A stretch of DNA of 47,736 nt. It comes from ZC4RG17 sp036259475. GTDB lineage: Bacteria; Actinomycetota; Acidimicrobiia; Spongiisociales; ZC4RG35. Below, piece by piece: positions 32,279 through 40,596 of the stretch. The notes under the pieces are model-generated. The model saw nothing but the letters and a program-made list of their open reading frames with translations. It did no database searches and was not told the origin of the DNA. The stretch covers positions 1-47,736 of the forward strand of contig DATABS010000104.1 of assembly GCA_036259475.1 (NCBI GenBank). The letters run 5' to 3'. The position numbers and the translations under genes are program-made. Each line of letters starts with the position of its first letter. The stretch's first letter is position 1.

Positions 32279-33994
32279 ATGGCCTACTCCCGGGACGACA
32301 TCGACAAGGTTCGCCAGGCCACCGACCTGGTGGAGCTGGTCGCGGCGGTCACCAAGGTCAAGCGCTCGGGCCGCTCCTACATGGCGATCTGCCCGTTCCA
32401 TCAGGAGAAATCGCCGTCGCTGTCGCTCGACCCCGGCCGGGGCCTGTATCACTGCTTCGGATGCCAGAAGGGCGGTGACGTCTTCACATTCCTCTCGGAG
32501 ACGCAGGGCCTCGACTTCTCCGAGGCTGTCGAAGAGCTGGCGCGCCGAGCGGGCATCCACCTGGAGTCCGATCCGGGGGCAGATCGTCAACGAGGGCGGC
32601 GCAACTCCCTCCACGAGGCGGTCCGGCGGGCGATCGAGGTCTATCACCACCGCCTCAAGTCGAGTCCCGAGGCGGGCCAGGCCCGCGCTTACCTGCGGAG
32701 CCGCGGCTACGACGGAGACGTCGTCGACGAGTACCGGATCGGCTACGCCCCGGAGGATTGGGATGTCCTGGTCAAGGAGTTGAGAGCGGCCGGCATCGAC
32801 GAGCGATCGATGATCGAGGCGGGTTTGGCCCGGCGGGGCAGGGGAGGCCGGCTCTATGACTACTTCAGAGGCCGGGTCATGTTTCCCATCCACGACCTGC
32901 GCGGAGACCCGGCCGGGTTCGGGGGAAGGATCCTGTCGGGGGAGGGCTCGAAGTACGTCAATTCGCCCGATTCCCCGATCTACAACAAGTCTCGACTCCT
33001 CTACGGCCTGGACCGAGCCCGCACGGCGATCGTCCGGTCCGGCCGATCGGTGGTCGTCGAGGGTTACACGGACGTGATCGCCCTCCACCGGGCCGGTATC
33101 CCCGAGGCGGTGGCGACCTGCGGCACCGCCCTGACCGACGAGCATTTCGATCTCCTGCGCCGTTTCGCCGACCGGGTGGTGCTCGCGTTCGACGCCGATG
33201 AGGCCGGGGCGGAAGCGGCTCGGCGAACCTCCGAGCTGGAGGCCCCGGTCCGGCTCGACCTCGACATGCGGGTGGCCCTCATGCCCGACGGAGGTGACCC
33301 CGCCGATGTCGTTCAGGCGGGCCGGGTCGACGAGGTGTTGGCGGCGGTGGAAGGTTCCCGCCCCTTGCTCCAGTTCCGCCTCGAACGTGAGGTGGCGAGT
33401 CTCGATCTCACTGAGCCCGAAGGGCGGGCCCGGGCTCTGCATTCGGCGGCGGCACAGGTGGCCCGGATCGGTGACCCGATCGCCCGTCGAGAGTACGAAC
33501 GGTTCGTTGCCCGTTTGGTCGGGGTGGATCTGGAGACGGTTGCCCAGGCGGTCGGCCGGCCCCGGTCCGCCCCGTTCGGGAGGGCAGCCGGAACCGGGCC
33601 GAGCAGCCCGCGGCGCCGCCTCGAGTCGGAGTTGCTGAGGGTGATGATCGCCAACCCCGAGGGCGCCTCCGACGTGACGGCCGAGTTGTTCCGTGAGCCG
33701 GACTTACGGCAGGCGGCCCAATTGATCCAAACCGCCCGCCGACCGGGTGGGGGTGAGGTGGCGATACCTACGCTGGAGGCGGAGCCAGAGGTGAGAAGTC
33801 TCCTCATGGCGCATGCGGTGCAGGGCGTGCCTCCGTCCGTGTCCGAGCTCGTAGCCAAGGCCCGCACGATGCGCATCGATGCCGAGATCGACCGGCTGGA
33901 GGCAGTGGTGGCGGCGACCGACCCCACCGACGAGGACTACTCCCGGGCGTTCAACCGTTTGATCGCCCTACAGAGAGAAAAGCGGGAGCCATGA
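32279..33994 (+). CDS. dnaG: DNA primase
   Basis: Makes RNA primers for replication. The N-terminal CHC2 zinc finger has Cys38, His41, Cys59 and Cys62 (CPFHQEK, YHCFGCQKGGD). The TOPRIM core includes VVVEGYTDVIALHRAG and LAFDADEAGAEAARR, and the RNA polymerase-like domain has GGRILSGEGSKYVNS. The C-terminal helicase-binding region is present but poorly conserved. 571 residues. The ATG at 32279 matches the family start. Its stop overlaps rpoD as ATGA. Confidence 0.95.
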   Translation: MAYSRDDIDKVRQATDLVELVAAVTKVKRSGRSYMAICPFHQEKSPSLSLDPGRGLYHCFGCQKGGDVFTFLSETQGLDFSEAVEELARRAGIHLESDPGADRQRGRRNSLHEAVRRAIEVYHHRLKSSPEAGQARAYLRSRGYDGDVVDEYRIGYAPEDWDVLVKELRAAGIDERSMIEAGLARRGRGGRLYDYFRGRVMFPIHDLRGDPAGFGGRILSGEGSKYVNSPDSPIYNKSRLLYGLDRARTAIVRSGRSVVVEGYTDVIALHRAGIPEAVATCGTALTDEHFDLLRRFADRVVLAFDADEAGAEAARRTSELEAPVRLDLDMRVALMPDGGDPADVVQAGRVDEVLAAVEGSRPLLQFRLEREVASLDLTEPEGRARALHSAAAQVARIGDPIARREYERFVARLVGVDLETVAQAVGRPRSAPFGRAAGTGPSSPRRRLESELLRVMIANPEGASDVTAELFREPDLRQAAQLIQTARRPGGGEVAIPTLEAEPEVRSLLMAHAVQGVPPSVSELVAKARTMRIDAEIDRLEAVVAATDPTDEDYSRAFNRLIALQREKREP

Positions 33995-35118
33995 GCGAAG
34001 TCGTGGACCATGTGATCGGGGCGCTGACGAAACGGGGCCGCCAGCGGGGCTTCCTCACCATGGCCGAGGTGCAACAGGAGCTCGAGGACGCAGAGGCATC
34101 GGGGGAGTCCTTCGAATCGGTGCTGGAGACGCTCCGCTCCCGGGGCATCAAGCTCACCGAGGAGGGGCCGGAAGTCGAGATGGACCTCGATGACGTCACC
34201 GATATCGCCGTGTCCGACCCGGTGCGGATGTATCTGAACGAGATCGGGCGGTATCGGCTTCTCACCTCGCAGCAGGAGGTGGAGCTCTCGATGGCGCTGG
34301 AGGCGGGAAGGCGAGCCCAGGAGCGCCTCGAAAAGGAGGAGTTCTCCGAAGAGGACGCGGCAGTCCTTCATCACAGCGTCAAGGAGGGCGAGCTAGCCCA
34401 TCGCCGCCTGGTCGAGGCGAACCTGCGCCTCGTCGTGTCGATCGCTCGCCGCTACGTCGGACGGGGACTGGCCATGCTGGACCTGATCCAGGAGGGCAAC
34501 ATGGGACTGATGCGGGCCGTCGAGCGTTTCGATTATCGCAAGGGTTTCAAGTTCTCCACCTACGCCACCTGGTGGATCCGTCAGGCGATCTCCCGGGCGA
34601 TCGCCGACCAGGGTCGTACGATCCGCATGCCGATCCACGTCCTCGATGTGGTGAACAAGATCCGCCGGGCCCGGCGCGACCTCGCCCAGGACCTGGGGCG
34701 GGACCCGACTGTGGAGGAACTGGCCGCCGACCTCGACCTCCCGACGGACCGGATCGAAGAGCTGATCCGCTTCGCCCAGGACACGGTGTCGCTCGAGACT
34801 CCCGTCGGCGATGATTCCTCGGGCACTCTGGGTGATCTGGTGGAAGACCCCGAAGGGGAGCGACCGGTCGACGCCGCAACCTTTGCGAGTCTTCAAGATC
34901 AGCTGGCGTTGGCGCTGGAGGGGCTGAGCGAACGAGAGCGGGAGGTCCTGATCATGCGTTTCGGGCTCGCCGACGGGAAGATGCGCACCCTGGAGGAGGT
35001 GGGCGCCGCCTTCAACGTGACCCGGGAGCGCGTCCGCCAACTGGAGATGAAGGCGTTGGCGAAACTGCGTCACCCCGACAAGTCGCAACGCCTCCAGGGG
35101 TTCCTGGAAGAGGGCTAG
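33991..35118 (+). CDS. rpoD: Principal RNA polymerase sigma factor (sigma-70 group 1)
   Basis: Housekeeping sigma factor. A short region 1.1-like N-terminus (GFLTMAEVQQELEDAEA) precedes region 1.2 (DPVRMYLNEIGRYRLLT). Region 2 contains LAMLDLIQEGNMGLMRAVERFD and KGFKFSTYATWWIRQAI; region 3 follows (RRDLAQDLGRDPTVEELA); region 4 ends with TLEEVGAAFNVTRERVRQLE. At 375 residues it lacks the long acidic N-terminus of some actinobacterial HrdB/SigA proteins. Coupled to dnaG by ATGA. It should direct the TAnnnT-type promoters seen through the window. Confidence 0.95.
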   Translation: MSEVVDHVIGALTKRGRQRGFLTMAEVQQELEDAEASGESFESVLETLRSRGIKLTEEGPEVEMDLDDVTDIAVSDPVRMYLNEIGRYRLLTSQQEVELSMALEAGRRAQERLEKEEFSEEDAAVLHHSVKEGELAHRRLVEANLRLVVSIARRYVGRGLAMLDLIQEGNMGLMRAVERFDYRKGFKFSTYATWWIRQAISRAIADQGRTIRMPIHVLDVVNKIRRARRDLAQDLGRDPTVEELAADLDLPTDRIEELIRFAQDTVSLETPVGDDSSGTLGDLVEDPEGERPVDAATFASLQDQLALALEGLSEREREVLIMRFGLADGKMRTLEEVGAAFNVTRERVRQLEMKALAKLRHPDKSQRLQGFLEEG

Positions 35119-35125
35119 CCCCGGC

Positions 35126-35548
35126 TCAGACCGTGAGCTTCCTGTCCGCCTCGAGGAGCCGGGCGGCGAGCCCCGTCGCCAGTTTGCGGGCCAGCGCCGG
35201 CACTTCTTCGAGGAGGTGTCCGAATTCGCTGCCGTGCATGACCAGGAGAGAGGAGTCTTCGGTCGTCGCCACTGTCGCCGATGACTTCTCCCGCAGGAGG
35301 AGCGCCATTTCTCCCCAGAAGTCTCCGGGGCCTAGATCGGCCAGCTTGCGGTTGCCCCGACGCACTGTGGCGGACCCGTCGACGATGATGCCGAACTGGT
35401 TGGCGAGCCGGCCTTCCTCCGTCAGCGTGGTGCCCATGGCGACGTCGACGCGGTCGAGGTGTCGGGCGACCTCGCCCAGCTCTTTCTTGCTGAATCCCGC
35501 GAACAACGGCACCTGTGAGAGGTAGTTGATCTTGTCGGCTTTCCTCAT
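35126..35548 (-). CDS. Cyclic nucleotide-binding-domain protein
   Basis: A 140-residue single cNMP-binding domain with no DNA-binding or kinase domain. The beta-barrel is seen in LFAGFSKKELGEVARHLDR, GTTLTEEGRLANQFGIIVDG and LGPGDFWGEMALLLREKSSATV. The phosphate-binding cassette keeps Gly-Glu but has Ser where cAMP-binding proteins have the essential Arg (SSAT instead of RxAT), so it may not bind cAMP. The ATG at 35548 has an AAGGAGG Shine-Dalgarno sequence. Its stop is 7 bases from that of the convergent rpoD. Confidence 0.85.
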   Translation of the reverse strand: MRKADKINYLSQVPLFAGFSKKELGEVARHLDRVDVAMGTTLTEEGRLANQFGIIVDGSATVRRGNRKLADLGPGDFWGEMALLLREKSSATVATTEDSSLLVMHGSEFGHLLEEVPALARKLATGLAARLLEADRKLTV

Positions 35549-35636
35549 CGGGGGGCCTCCTTGGTCGGACAACGGACTGTAACCGGTCACCGCAAGGCGC
35601 GTCCTTCATATGGATCAGATCGTCGCTCGCGCGCGG

Positions 35637-35642
35637 CATACT
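35637..35642 (+). promoter_or_regulatory. Candidate -10 hexamer of the M24-family gene (CATACT, 7 bases before ATG)
   Basis: CATACT lies 7 bases before the ATG at 35650 with no Shine-Dalgarno sequence. Confidence 0.4.
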
Positions 35643-35649
35643 TCCGCGA

Positions 35650-36822
35650 ATGCGAGCCAACACCCTCGGTTTTCGGATCCCGCTGTTCGAACGCGACGTG
35701 TTCTCCCGGCGTCGTGAGCGGGCGGCGGCGGCGGTGCGCCAGGCCGGGCTCGACGTCTTGTTGGTCACCATTCCCGAGAACATCTACTACCTGATCGGCC
35801 TGGACCACTTTGGATACTTCGCCTTCCACATGTTGGTCATCCCGAAGGAGGGGGAACCCGTCCTGGTCGCTCGCAAGATGGAACACGTCACCATCGGTCG
35901 CGATGTCCCCGACCTGATCTTCGAGGGTTACGGCGACAACGATGACCTCCCGGGTCACTGCGTCGACGTGATCCGCTCGGCGGCCGGCCAGCCCGGGAGA
36001 ATCGGAATGGAGGAGACGAGCCTCTACCTCATTCCCACGGTGGCGCTGGCGGTCCGGGACCACTTCACCGATGCCGAGGTGGTCGATGCAACCCAACTCG
36101 TGACGTCGCACCGACTCGTCCAGTCACCGGAAGAGCTCGAGATAACCCGCCAGGTCGCCTCCATCAGCGACGCCATGATCGAGGCTGCCATCACCGCCGC
36201 CCGCGCCGGGGTCACCGAACGCGACGTCGCCAAGGCGGCTGTGGCGGCGATGATGGACGCCGGCGGGGAGCCACCCGCCTTCTGGCCGTTCGTCCGGGCG
36301 ACCAGCCGATTCAACGAAGACCACACCACCTGGACCGACTATCCGCTCCAACCCGGCGACGCTCTGTTCCTGGAACTGTCCGGGTCGATCGGCCGCTACC
36401 ACGCTCCGATGGGACGGGTGGTGTTCATAGGGTCCGTCCCGGAGGGGTCGGAGTTCGTTTCCGGGGTTTGCCTGGACGCCTTCGAGGCTGCCCGCTCGGC
36501 GGTGCGCCCCGGCGTCGAGGCCGGATCCATCTACGAGGCCTGGCAGCGGGTGGTGGACGAGGCCGGGCTGTCCCACTACCGACGCCACCACTGCGGATAT
36601 GCAACAGGCATCGGCTTTCCCCCGAGCTGGAGCGGCAACGGGGTACCCCGGGCGCTTCGTCCGGGAAGCGACGTGCGGCTGGCCGAGGGGATGGTGTTCC
36701 ATCTGATGTCATGGATGATGGAGACGGGAGCGGGCGACTATTTCGTCTCCGACCCGGTTGTCATCACGCCCGACGGCGGCCGGCGGCTCACGAAGACGCC
36801 GCAGGAACTCGTCGTGGTGTAG
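35650..36822 (+). CDS. M24-fold (creatinase/aminopeptidase-like) hydrolase lacking metal ligands
   Basis: A 390-residue pita-bread protein with an N-terminal creatinase domain (RRRERAAAAVRQAGLDVLLVTIPENIYYLIGL) and a C-terminal M24 domain. True metallo-aminopeptidases have two Asp in a DxG...SDxTR pattern; here the region reads LELSGSIGRYHAPMGRVVFIG, so both Asp ligands are replaced. The His in RRHHCGYATGIGFPPSW is kept. Metal-free relatives include creatinase and ectoine hydrolase (DoeA/EutD), which share the ELxG...RYH pattern, so C-N bond hydrolysis of a small molecule is more likely than peptidase activity. The substrate is unknown. Confidence 0.82.
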   Translation: MRANTLGFRIPLFERDVFSRRRERAAAAVRQAGLDVLLVTIPENIYYLIGLDHFGYFAFHMLVIPKEGEPVLVARKMEHVTIGRDVPDLIFEGYGDNDDLPGHCVDVIRSAAGQPGRIGMEETSLYLIPTVALAVRDHFTDAEVVDATQLVTSHRLVQSPEELEITRQVASISDAMIEAAITAARAGVTERDVAKAAVAAMMDAGGEPPAFWPFVRATSRFNEDHTTWTDYPLQPGDALFLELSGSIGRYHAPMGRVVFIGSVPEGSEFVSGVCLDAFEAARSAVRPGVEAGSIYEAWQRVVDEAGLSHYRRHHCGYATGIGFPPSWSGNGVPRALRPGSDVRLAEGMVFHLMSWMMETGAGDYFVSDPVVITPDGGRRLTKTPQELVVV

Positions 36823-36837
36823 CCGCACCGCACCTGG

Positions 36838-36843
36838 CATGAT
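36838..36843 (+). promoter_or_regulatory. Candidate -10 hexamer of the small GARAGRDRY protein gene (CATGAT)
   Basis: CATGAT ends 6 bases before the ATG at 36850. Confidence 0.4.
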
Positions 36844-36849
36844 TGCGAC

Positions 36850-37110
36850 ATGCGTTTTCGAGCAGGATTGATCATCGGGGGAGCGGTGGGGTACGTGCTC
36901 GGGGCCCGAGCGGGCCGTGACCGCTACGACCAGATCGTTCGGGCCTCACGGCGGATGCGGGGTCACCCCGCCGTCTCCCAGCTCACCGATCAGGCTGTAG
37001 GCGTGGTCGATGCCGGCCGCCATGCCGTGGCCGGCTCACTGTCGGCGGGGGGCCGCGGCCTGCGGTCGGTAGGCGACGGCCGGGCTCGTCCCGACTCGCG
37101 TGTGCCCTGA
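36850..37110 (+). CDS. Small YtxH-like membrane-associated protein
   Basis: An 86-residue protein beginning with a Gly-rich hydrophobic segment, LIIGGAVGYVLGARAGRDRYDQI, written in part here as GYVLGARAGRDRYDQI. This glycine-zipper motif followed by a basic region is common in small actinobacterial membrane-associated proteins of unknown function. The C-terminal half is Gly/Arg-rich and low in complexity. It follows the M24-family gene by 27 bases with its own presumed -10. Confidence 0.7.
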   Translation: MRFRAGLIIGGAVGYVLGARAGRDRYDQIVRASRRMRGHPAVSQLTDQAVGVVDAGRHAVAGSLSAGGRGLRSVGDGRARPDSRVP

Positions 37111-37144
37111 CCGGAGTACCTCCACACCGTTCCCGGTGCAACCG

Positions 37145-37161
37145 TCCACACTCTGTGTGGA
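37145..37161 (+). terminator. Hairpin after the YtxH-like gene
   Basis: TCCACAC-TCT-GTGTGGA, a perfect 7-bp stem 34 bases after the stop codon, preceded by a weaker CACCG/CGGTG hairpin. No T run follows, so termination is plausible but not certain. Confidence 0.45.
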
Positions 37162-37199
37162 TCGCTGCTCACTGAACGGCCCCTCCGAGAGATTCTTCA

Positions 37200-37228
37200 C
37201 TGACGGGGCACCTTGGTACCCTTATAGG
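37200..37228 (+). promoter_or_regulatory. Candidate promoter of tRNA-Asn
   Basis: CTGACG, 17 bases and TATAGG, ending 4 bases before the mature tRNA 5' end. The short distance implies little or no 5' leader. Both hexamers match consensus at 4 of 6 positions. Confidence 0.4.
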
Positions 37229-37232
37229 TCCT

Positions 37233-37305
37233 TCCGGGGTAGCTCAATTGGCAGAGCAGCGGACTGTTAATCCGTTGGTTGTGAGTTCGAGTCTCACCCC
37301 CGGAG
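37233..37305 (+). tRNA. tRNA-Asn (anticodon GTT)
   Basis: A complete 73-base cloverleaf. The acceptor stem TCCGGGG pairs with CCCCGGA; D stem GCTC/GAGC; anticodon stem GCGGA/TCCGT with loop CTGTTAA (anticodon GTT at 37266-37268); T arm GTGAG-TTCGAGT-CTCAC; discriminator G. The 3' CCA is not encoded. Confidence 0.97.
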
Positions 37306-37333
37306 CCGAGGAGACCCTTCCCGCAACAGAAGT

Positions 37334-37996
37334 TCAATCGAGCATCTCCGTCAGGATCTCGAGGTCTGGCGCGACGAGATCTGGGGGATTATCGGGCAAT
37401 CCCCAAATGACGCCTGGACGGGCCACGAAGGCCCCAGGAGCTCCCGCCGCCCGGGCTCCGATTATGTCCCAGTCATGGGCTGCAACCAGCAGCATCCTCT
37501 CGATGTCGACACCGAGCCCGCCGGCGGCGTGGTGATACACCTCGGGCGCGGGCTTGAATCGCTGTACCTCGTCCACAGATATCGATCTCTCGAACCATTC
37601 GGCGATCCCGGCGTTGGTGAGCTGGGCAGCAACGACGTCGGCCGAACCGTTCGTGAGAGTCACAAGCCGATGCCCGCGGCTCCGCAATTCATTGAGTGCT
37701 CCGGGCACGTCCCTGTGAGCCGGCAGCTCCCGCATCCCACCTACCACATCTGCCGCCACCTCCGGTGTGAGAGAGACCCCCCGCTTCTGCGCCACCGTCA
37801 GCAAGGCCTCCGTCCCGATCTGTCCGAACGGGCGATAACGGAGCGTGTGGTTGGCCACCAAGGATCCGTGAAGCATGCGGGCGAACCACTCACCCATCGG
37901 CTCCACGCTGCCCACGGCTGCCTGGAAGCGGGGGCGTAGGGCGGCGAGATCGAGCAGCGTCTCGTTGACGTCGAACGCGATGACGGATGGATTCAT
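37334..37996 (-). CDS. Haloacid dehalogenase type II
   Basis: HAD-superfamily hydrolase of 220 residues, resembling L-2-haloacid dehalogenases. Motif I is AFDVNETLLD (nucleophile Asp9), motif II LVTLTNGS, motif III RFKPAPEVYHHAA, and motif IV AAHDWDIIGARAAG. The N-terminal DVNETLLDL and the downstream LRYRPFGQIGTEAL are typical of the dehalogenase branch, not of phosphatases. The start has a GGGAGGA Shine-Dalgarno sequence. It is downstream of the GH15 gene on the same strand (71-base gap) and convergent with the tRNA. The natural substrate is unknown. Confidence 0.88.
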   Translation of the reverse strand: MNPSVIAFDVNETLLDLAALRPRFQAAVGSVEPMGEWFARMLHGSLVANHTLRYRPFGQIGTEALLTVAQKRGVSLTPEVAADVVGGMRELPAHRDVPGALNELRSRGHRLVTLTNGSADVVAAQLTNAGIAEWFERSISVDEVQRFKPAPEVYHHAAGGLGVDIERMLLVAAHDWDIIGARAAGAPGAFVARPGVIWGLPDNPPDLVAPDLEILTEMLD

Positions 37997-38067
37997 CAGG
38001 TCCTCCCAGTCAATACCCGTAAAACAATTTGTGGCTTGTCCTGGACCCTAGAAGAGGACTTGAAAGC

Positions 38068-39882
38068 TCAGGCGTCGGCCGCCGCCCCGCTGACGGGACC
38101 GCGGTTGAGCTCTATCGACGCCTGGAGCATCGCCGAGTGGGTGAGAGCCTGAGGGAAATTCCCCAAGTGCTCTCGACTCACTGGGTCCATCTCCTCGGCG
38201 TAAAGCCCGAGGCTCCCGCCGAGTCCGACCAGCTCTTCGAAGAGCGACTCCGCCTCCTGCCGCTTCCCGGTTCTCGCCAGAGCCAGAACAAGCCAGAAGG
38301 AACAGGGAAGGAAGGCACCTTCGTCGCCACCGAGGCCGTCCCGATCCTTGTAGCGGAAGAGCAACGGACCGCCCGCTCCCAACTGCCTCCGGACCGCTTC
38401 GATAGTGCCGATCACTCGAGGCGAGTCCGCCGGCTCCAGACCGATCTCGGGCAGGAGCAACAGGGAAGCGTCGAGATCCGATGATCCGTAGGCCGCCATG
38501 TAGGAGCCGACCTCCGGGTCGTAGCCGCGGCGGCGGATGTCCGCGCCGAGGAGATCGAGTTCGGCCATCCAAACGGTGAGGTGGCGAGAAGAGTCGGCCC
38601 GTCGCTCTGCGATGCGGATAGCCCGGTCCATGGCGAGCCACGCCATGAGCTTGGAATGGACGTAGTGCCGGAGTGAGTCCCGGCGCTCCCAGATGCCCGA
38701 GTCGGGCTCCCTCCAGTGTCGGCTGACGTAGCTAGCGAAAGTTCTCATCGCCCGCCATGTCTCACTGTCGAGCTCATGGCCGCGCCGGACCACCTGCCAG
38801 GCAGCATCGAGCGCCCATCCGTACCCATCGAGCTGATGTTGGGTTCCGGCTCCGTTGCCGACACGCACCGGTAGGCTCCCGCCGTAACCCGGCCACCCCT
38901 CCAATTCCCGCTCGGTTGGGGCGGGACGGCCATCCAGTGTGAACAGGGCGGGGAGTTGCGGCCGGTCGAGACGGCTGGCGTGAAGCAGCCATGCCAGAAA
39001 TCCGAGTGCCTCTTGGCGTTTGCCGGCTGCGAGGAAGGCGGCGATGCCGATTGAGGCGTCCCTCGGCCAGGCGTAGCGGTAGTCCCAGTTGCGACTGCCG
39101 CCGATCTCTTCGGGGAGCGAGGTCGTCGGCGCGGCGACGGGGGCTCCCGACGGCGAATACGTGAGGAGCCGGAGGGTGATGAAGCTGCGGATCATCGCCT
39201 CCCGATGATTCGGTCCGATATCGAGCGTGTCGGCCCACTCCTGCCATCGTCTCCGGTCGCGCTCCGCCTCTTCAGCCCCCACGGCGGGTGGTACGAGTAC
39301 GGCCGGCCCCCGATGGCCGGTGGACAGGACCATTGTGACGGGACGGTCCGGCGTGATCTCTATGACTGTCGGGCTGTCAGCGGACAGCCGGTCCTGGGCA
39401 TCGGTGGTCAGGGCCACGGCCAGGTCGCTTCGTTCGACGACGATCGAATCTCCGTGGCGCCGGATGCGGCGCGGCGGTCTCGCCTCGTAACCGAAACGAG
39501 GAGCGATCGAGACTCGGACACGGATCGGCCGCCCTTGGCTGGAAATCCGCCGAACCAACAACGTGGCGGGCAGCAGCCGTCCGGTGACCTCGGCCACCAT
39601 GGAATCGGAGACCACGAGCCGGCCGCCGTCGACATTCCACGAAGTCTCCAGGGTGGCCGTGTCTCCCCTGTAGCTACGGCCGGCCGGTGTGTTGGGCTCC
39701 TCCGGATGAATGGAGAAGAATCCTGCCCCATCCCCGCCGACGAGTCGACCGAACACGGGCGGAGAGTCGAACCGGGGGAGACACAGCCAGTCGATGCTGC
39801 CGTCGGGAGCGACGAGCCCAGCTGAGCGGGTGTCTCCTATCAGCCCGTAGTCACCGATCGGCACGCGGCGGGCTTGACTCAT
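38068..39882 (-). CDS. GH15 glycoside hydrolase (trehalase/glucoamylase family)
   Basis: A 604-residue enzyme of glycoside hydrolase family 15. The N-terminal beta-sandwich starts IGDYGLIGDTRSAGLVAPDGSIDWLCLPRFDS; only part is quoted: DGSIDWLCLPRFDSPPVFG. The (alpha/alpha)6 barrel has SLPEEIGGSRNWDYRYAWPR, HQLDGYGWALDAAW and the catalytic-base region LYAEEMDPVSREHLGNFPQA. This form, with no signal peptide, resembles cytosolic actinobacterial enzymes, several of which are trehalases. The ATG at 39882 overlaps the upstream stop as ATGA; the frame extends to 40119 inside that gene. A shadow frame on the other strand is not coding. Confidence 0.92.
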   Translation of the reverse strand: MSQARRVPIGDYGLIGDTRSAGLVAPDGSIDWLCLPRFDSPPVFGRLVGGDGAGFFSIHPEEPNTPAGRSYRGDTATLETSWNVDGGRLVVSDSMVAEVTGRLLPATLLVRRISSQGRPIRVRVSIAPRFGYEARPPRRIRRHGDSIVVERSDLAVALTTDAQDRLSADSPTVIEITPDRPVTMVLSTGHRGPAVLVPPAVGAEEAERDRRRWQEWADTLDIGPNHREAMIRSFITLRLLTYSPSGAPVAAPTTSLPEEIGGSRNWDYRYAWPRDASIGIAAFLAAGKRQEALGFLAWLLHASRLDRPQLPALFTLDGRPAPTERELEGWPGYGGSLPVRVGNGAGTQHQLDGYGWALDAAWQVVRRGHELDSETWRAMRTFASYVSRHWREPDSGIWERRDSLRHYVHSKLMAWLAMDRAIRIAERRADSSRHLTVWMAELDLLGADIRRRGYDPEVGSYMAAYGSSDLDASLLLLPEIGLEPADSPRVIGTIEAVRRQLGAGGPLLFRYKDRDGLGGDEGAFLPCSFWLVLALARTGKRQEAESLFEELVGLGGSLGLYAEEMDPVSREHLGNFPQALTHSAMLQASIELNRGPVSGAAADA

Positions 39883-40355
39883 CCCGTCTGCATGAGCAAT
39901 CCCAGAACCGCCCCGTAGCCAGCGTGGGCCACCATGGCGACCAGGGGAGTGCCCCACCCATAGTTGAGTGCCATCAGACCCGGCGGTTCTAGGGTTGCGG
40001 TCGAGGTCGGTCCGGTTCGTTCGGTGGCCATCCGGGGATGGACATATGACAGGACGGGCACCAGGACCGCACCGGCCACTGCTGCATGCGCCAAACCGAA
40101 CAGTGCTCCCAGCCACCACTCGCTACGAGCGAGCCCGGCGAAGGTCAAGCCGTAGAACACGGCGAATATCTGGCCTGCGATGAGGTGGAGGAAAAAGCCG
40201 ACGAAGCGGGCGCGGTCGGGATCTCTCACGACGAGGGATCCGAGCATCAAGGGGATGTCAAGCCGGGAGAACCCGGCGAGCTGCGCTCCCACCATGACGG
40301 CCGTGAGCAGCACCGTGGCCACCGGCCCGTAGACCGCCCAACCGCTCCAGTCCAT
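39879..40355 (-). CDS. Hypothetical four-segment membrane protein
   Basis: A 158-residue protein with about four membrane segments (residues 7-28, 52-72, 80-102 and 135-155). HPRMATERTGPTSTATLEPP forms a polar loop. I do not recognise the family. It is coupled by ATGA to the downstream GH15 gene, so co-expression is likely. GAAGAGAG lies about 9 bases before the ATG. The 241 bases between it and the cyclase gene upstream hold no recognisable gene. Confidence 0.7.
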   Translation of the reverse strand: MDWSGWAVYGPVATVLLTAVMVGAQLAGFSRLDIPLMLGSLVVRDPDRARFVGFFLHLIAGQIFAVFYGLTFAGLARSEWWLGALFGLAHAAVAGAVLVPVLSYVHPRMATERTGPTSTATLEPPGLMALNYGWGTPLVAMVAHAGYGAVLGLLMQTG

Positions 40356-40596
40356 TTAATTGCTCTCTTCTCTCTCTTCGCCGGCGCCAACGCGGCCATC
40401 TGGGCTCGAAGCCTCCTCCGACGGTTCCCTAGCGAGCTGAGCCGATGGTACGAACCTGAGATTTCGACCGAGGCTGTCATGCATCACGGCTGGACATGAA
40501 TGACCCGTCCGAGGCCCCCTCCGACATTGCGGACCATGGCGCTCACCGGGGTGCGGTCGTGAGTGGGGGTTGAATGAACTACTCCATCCGAGTACT

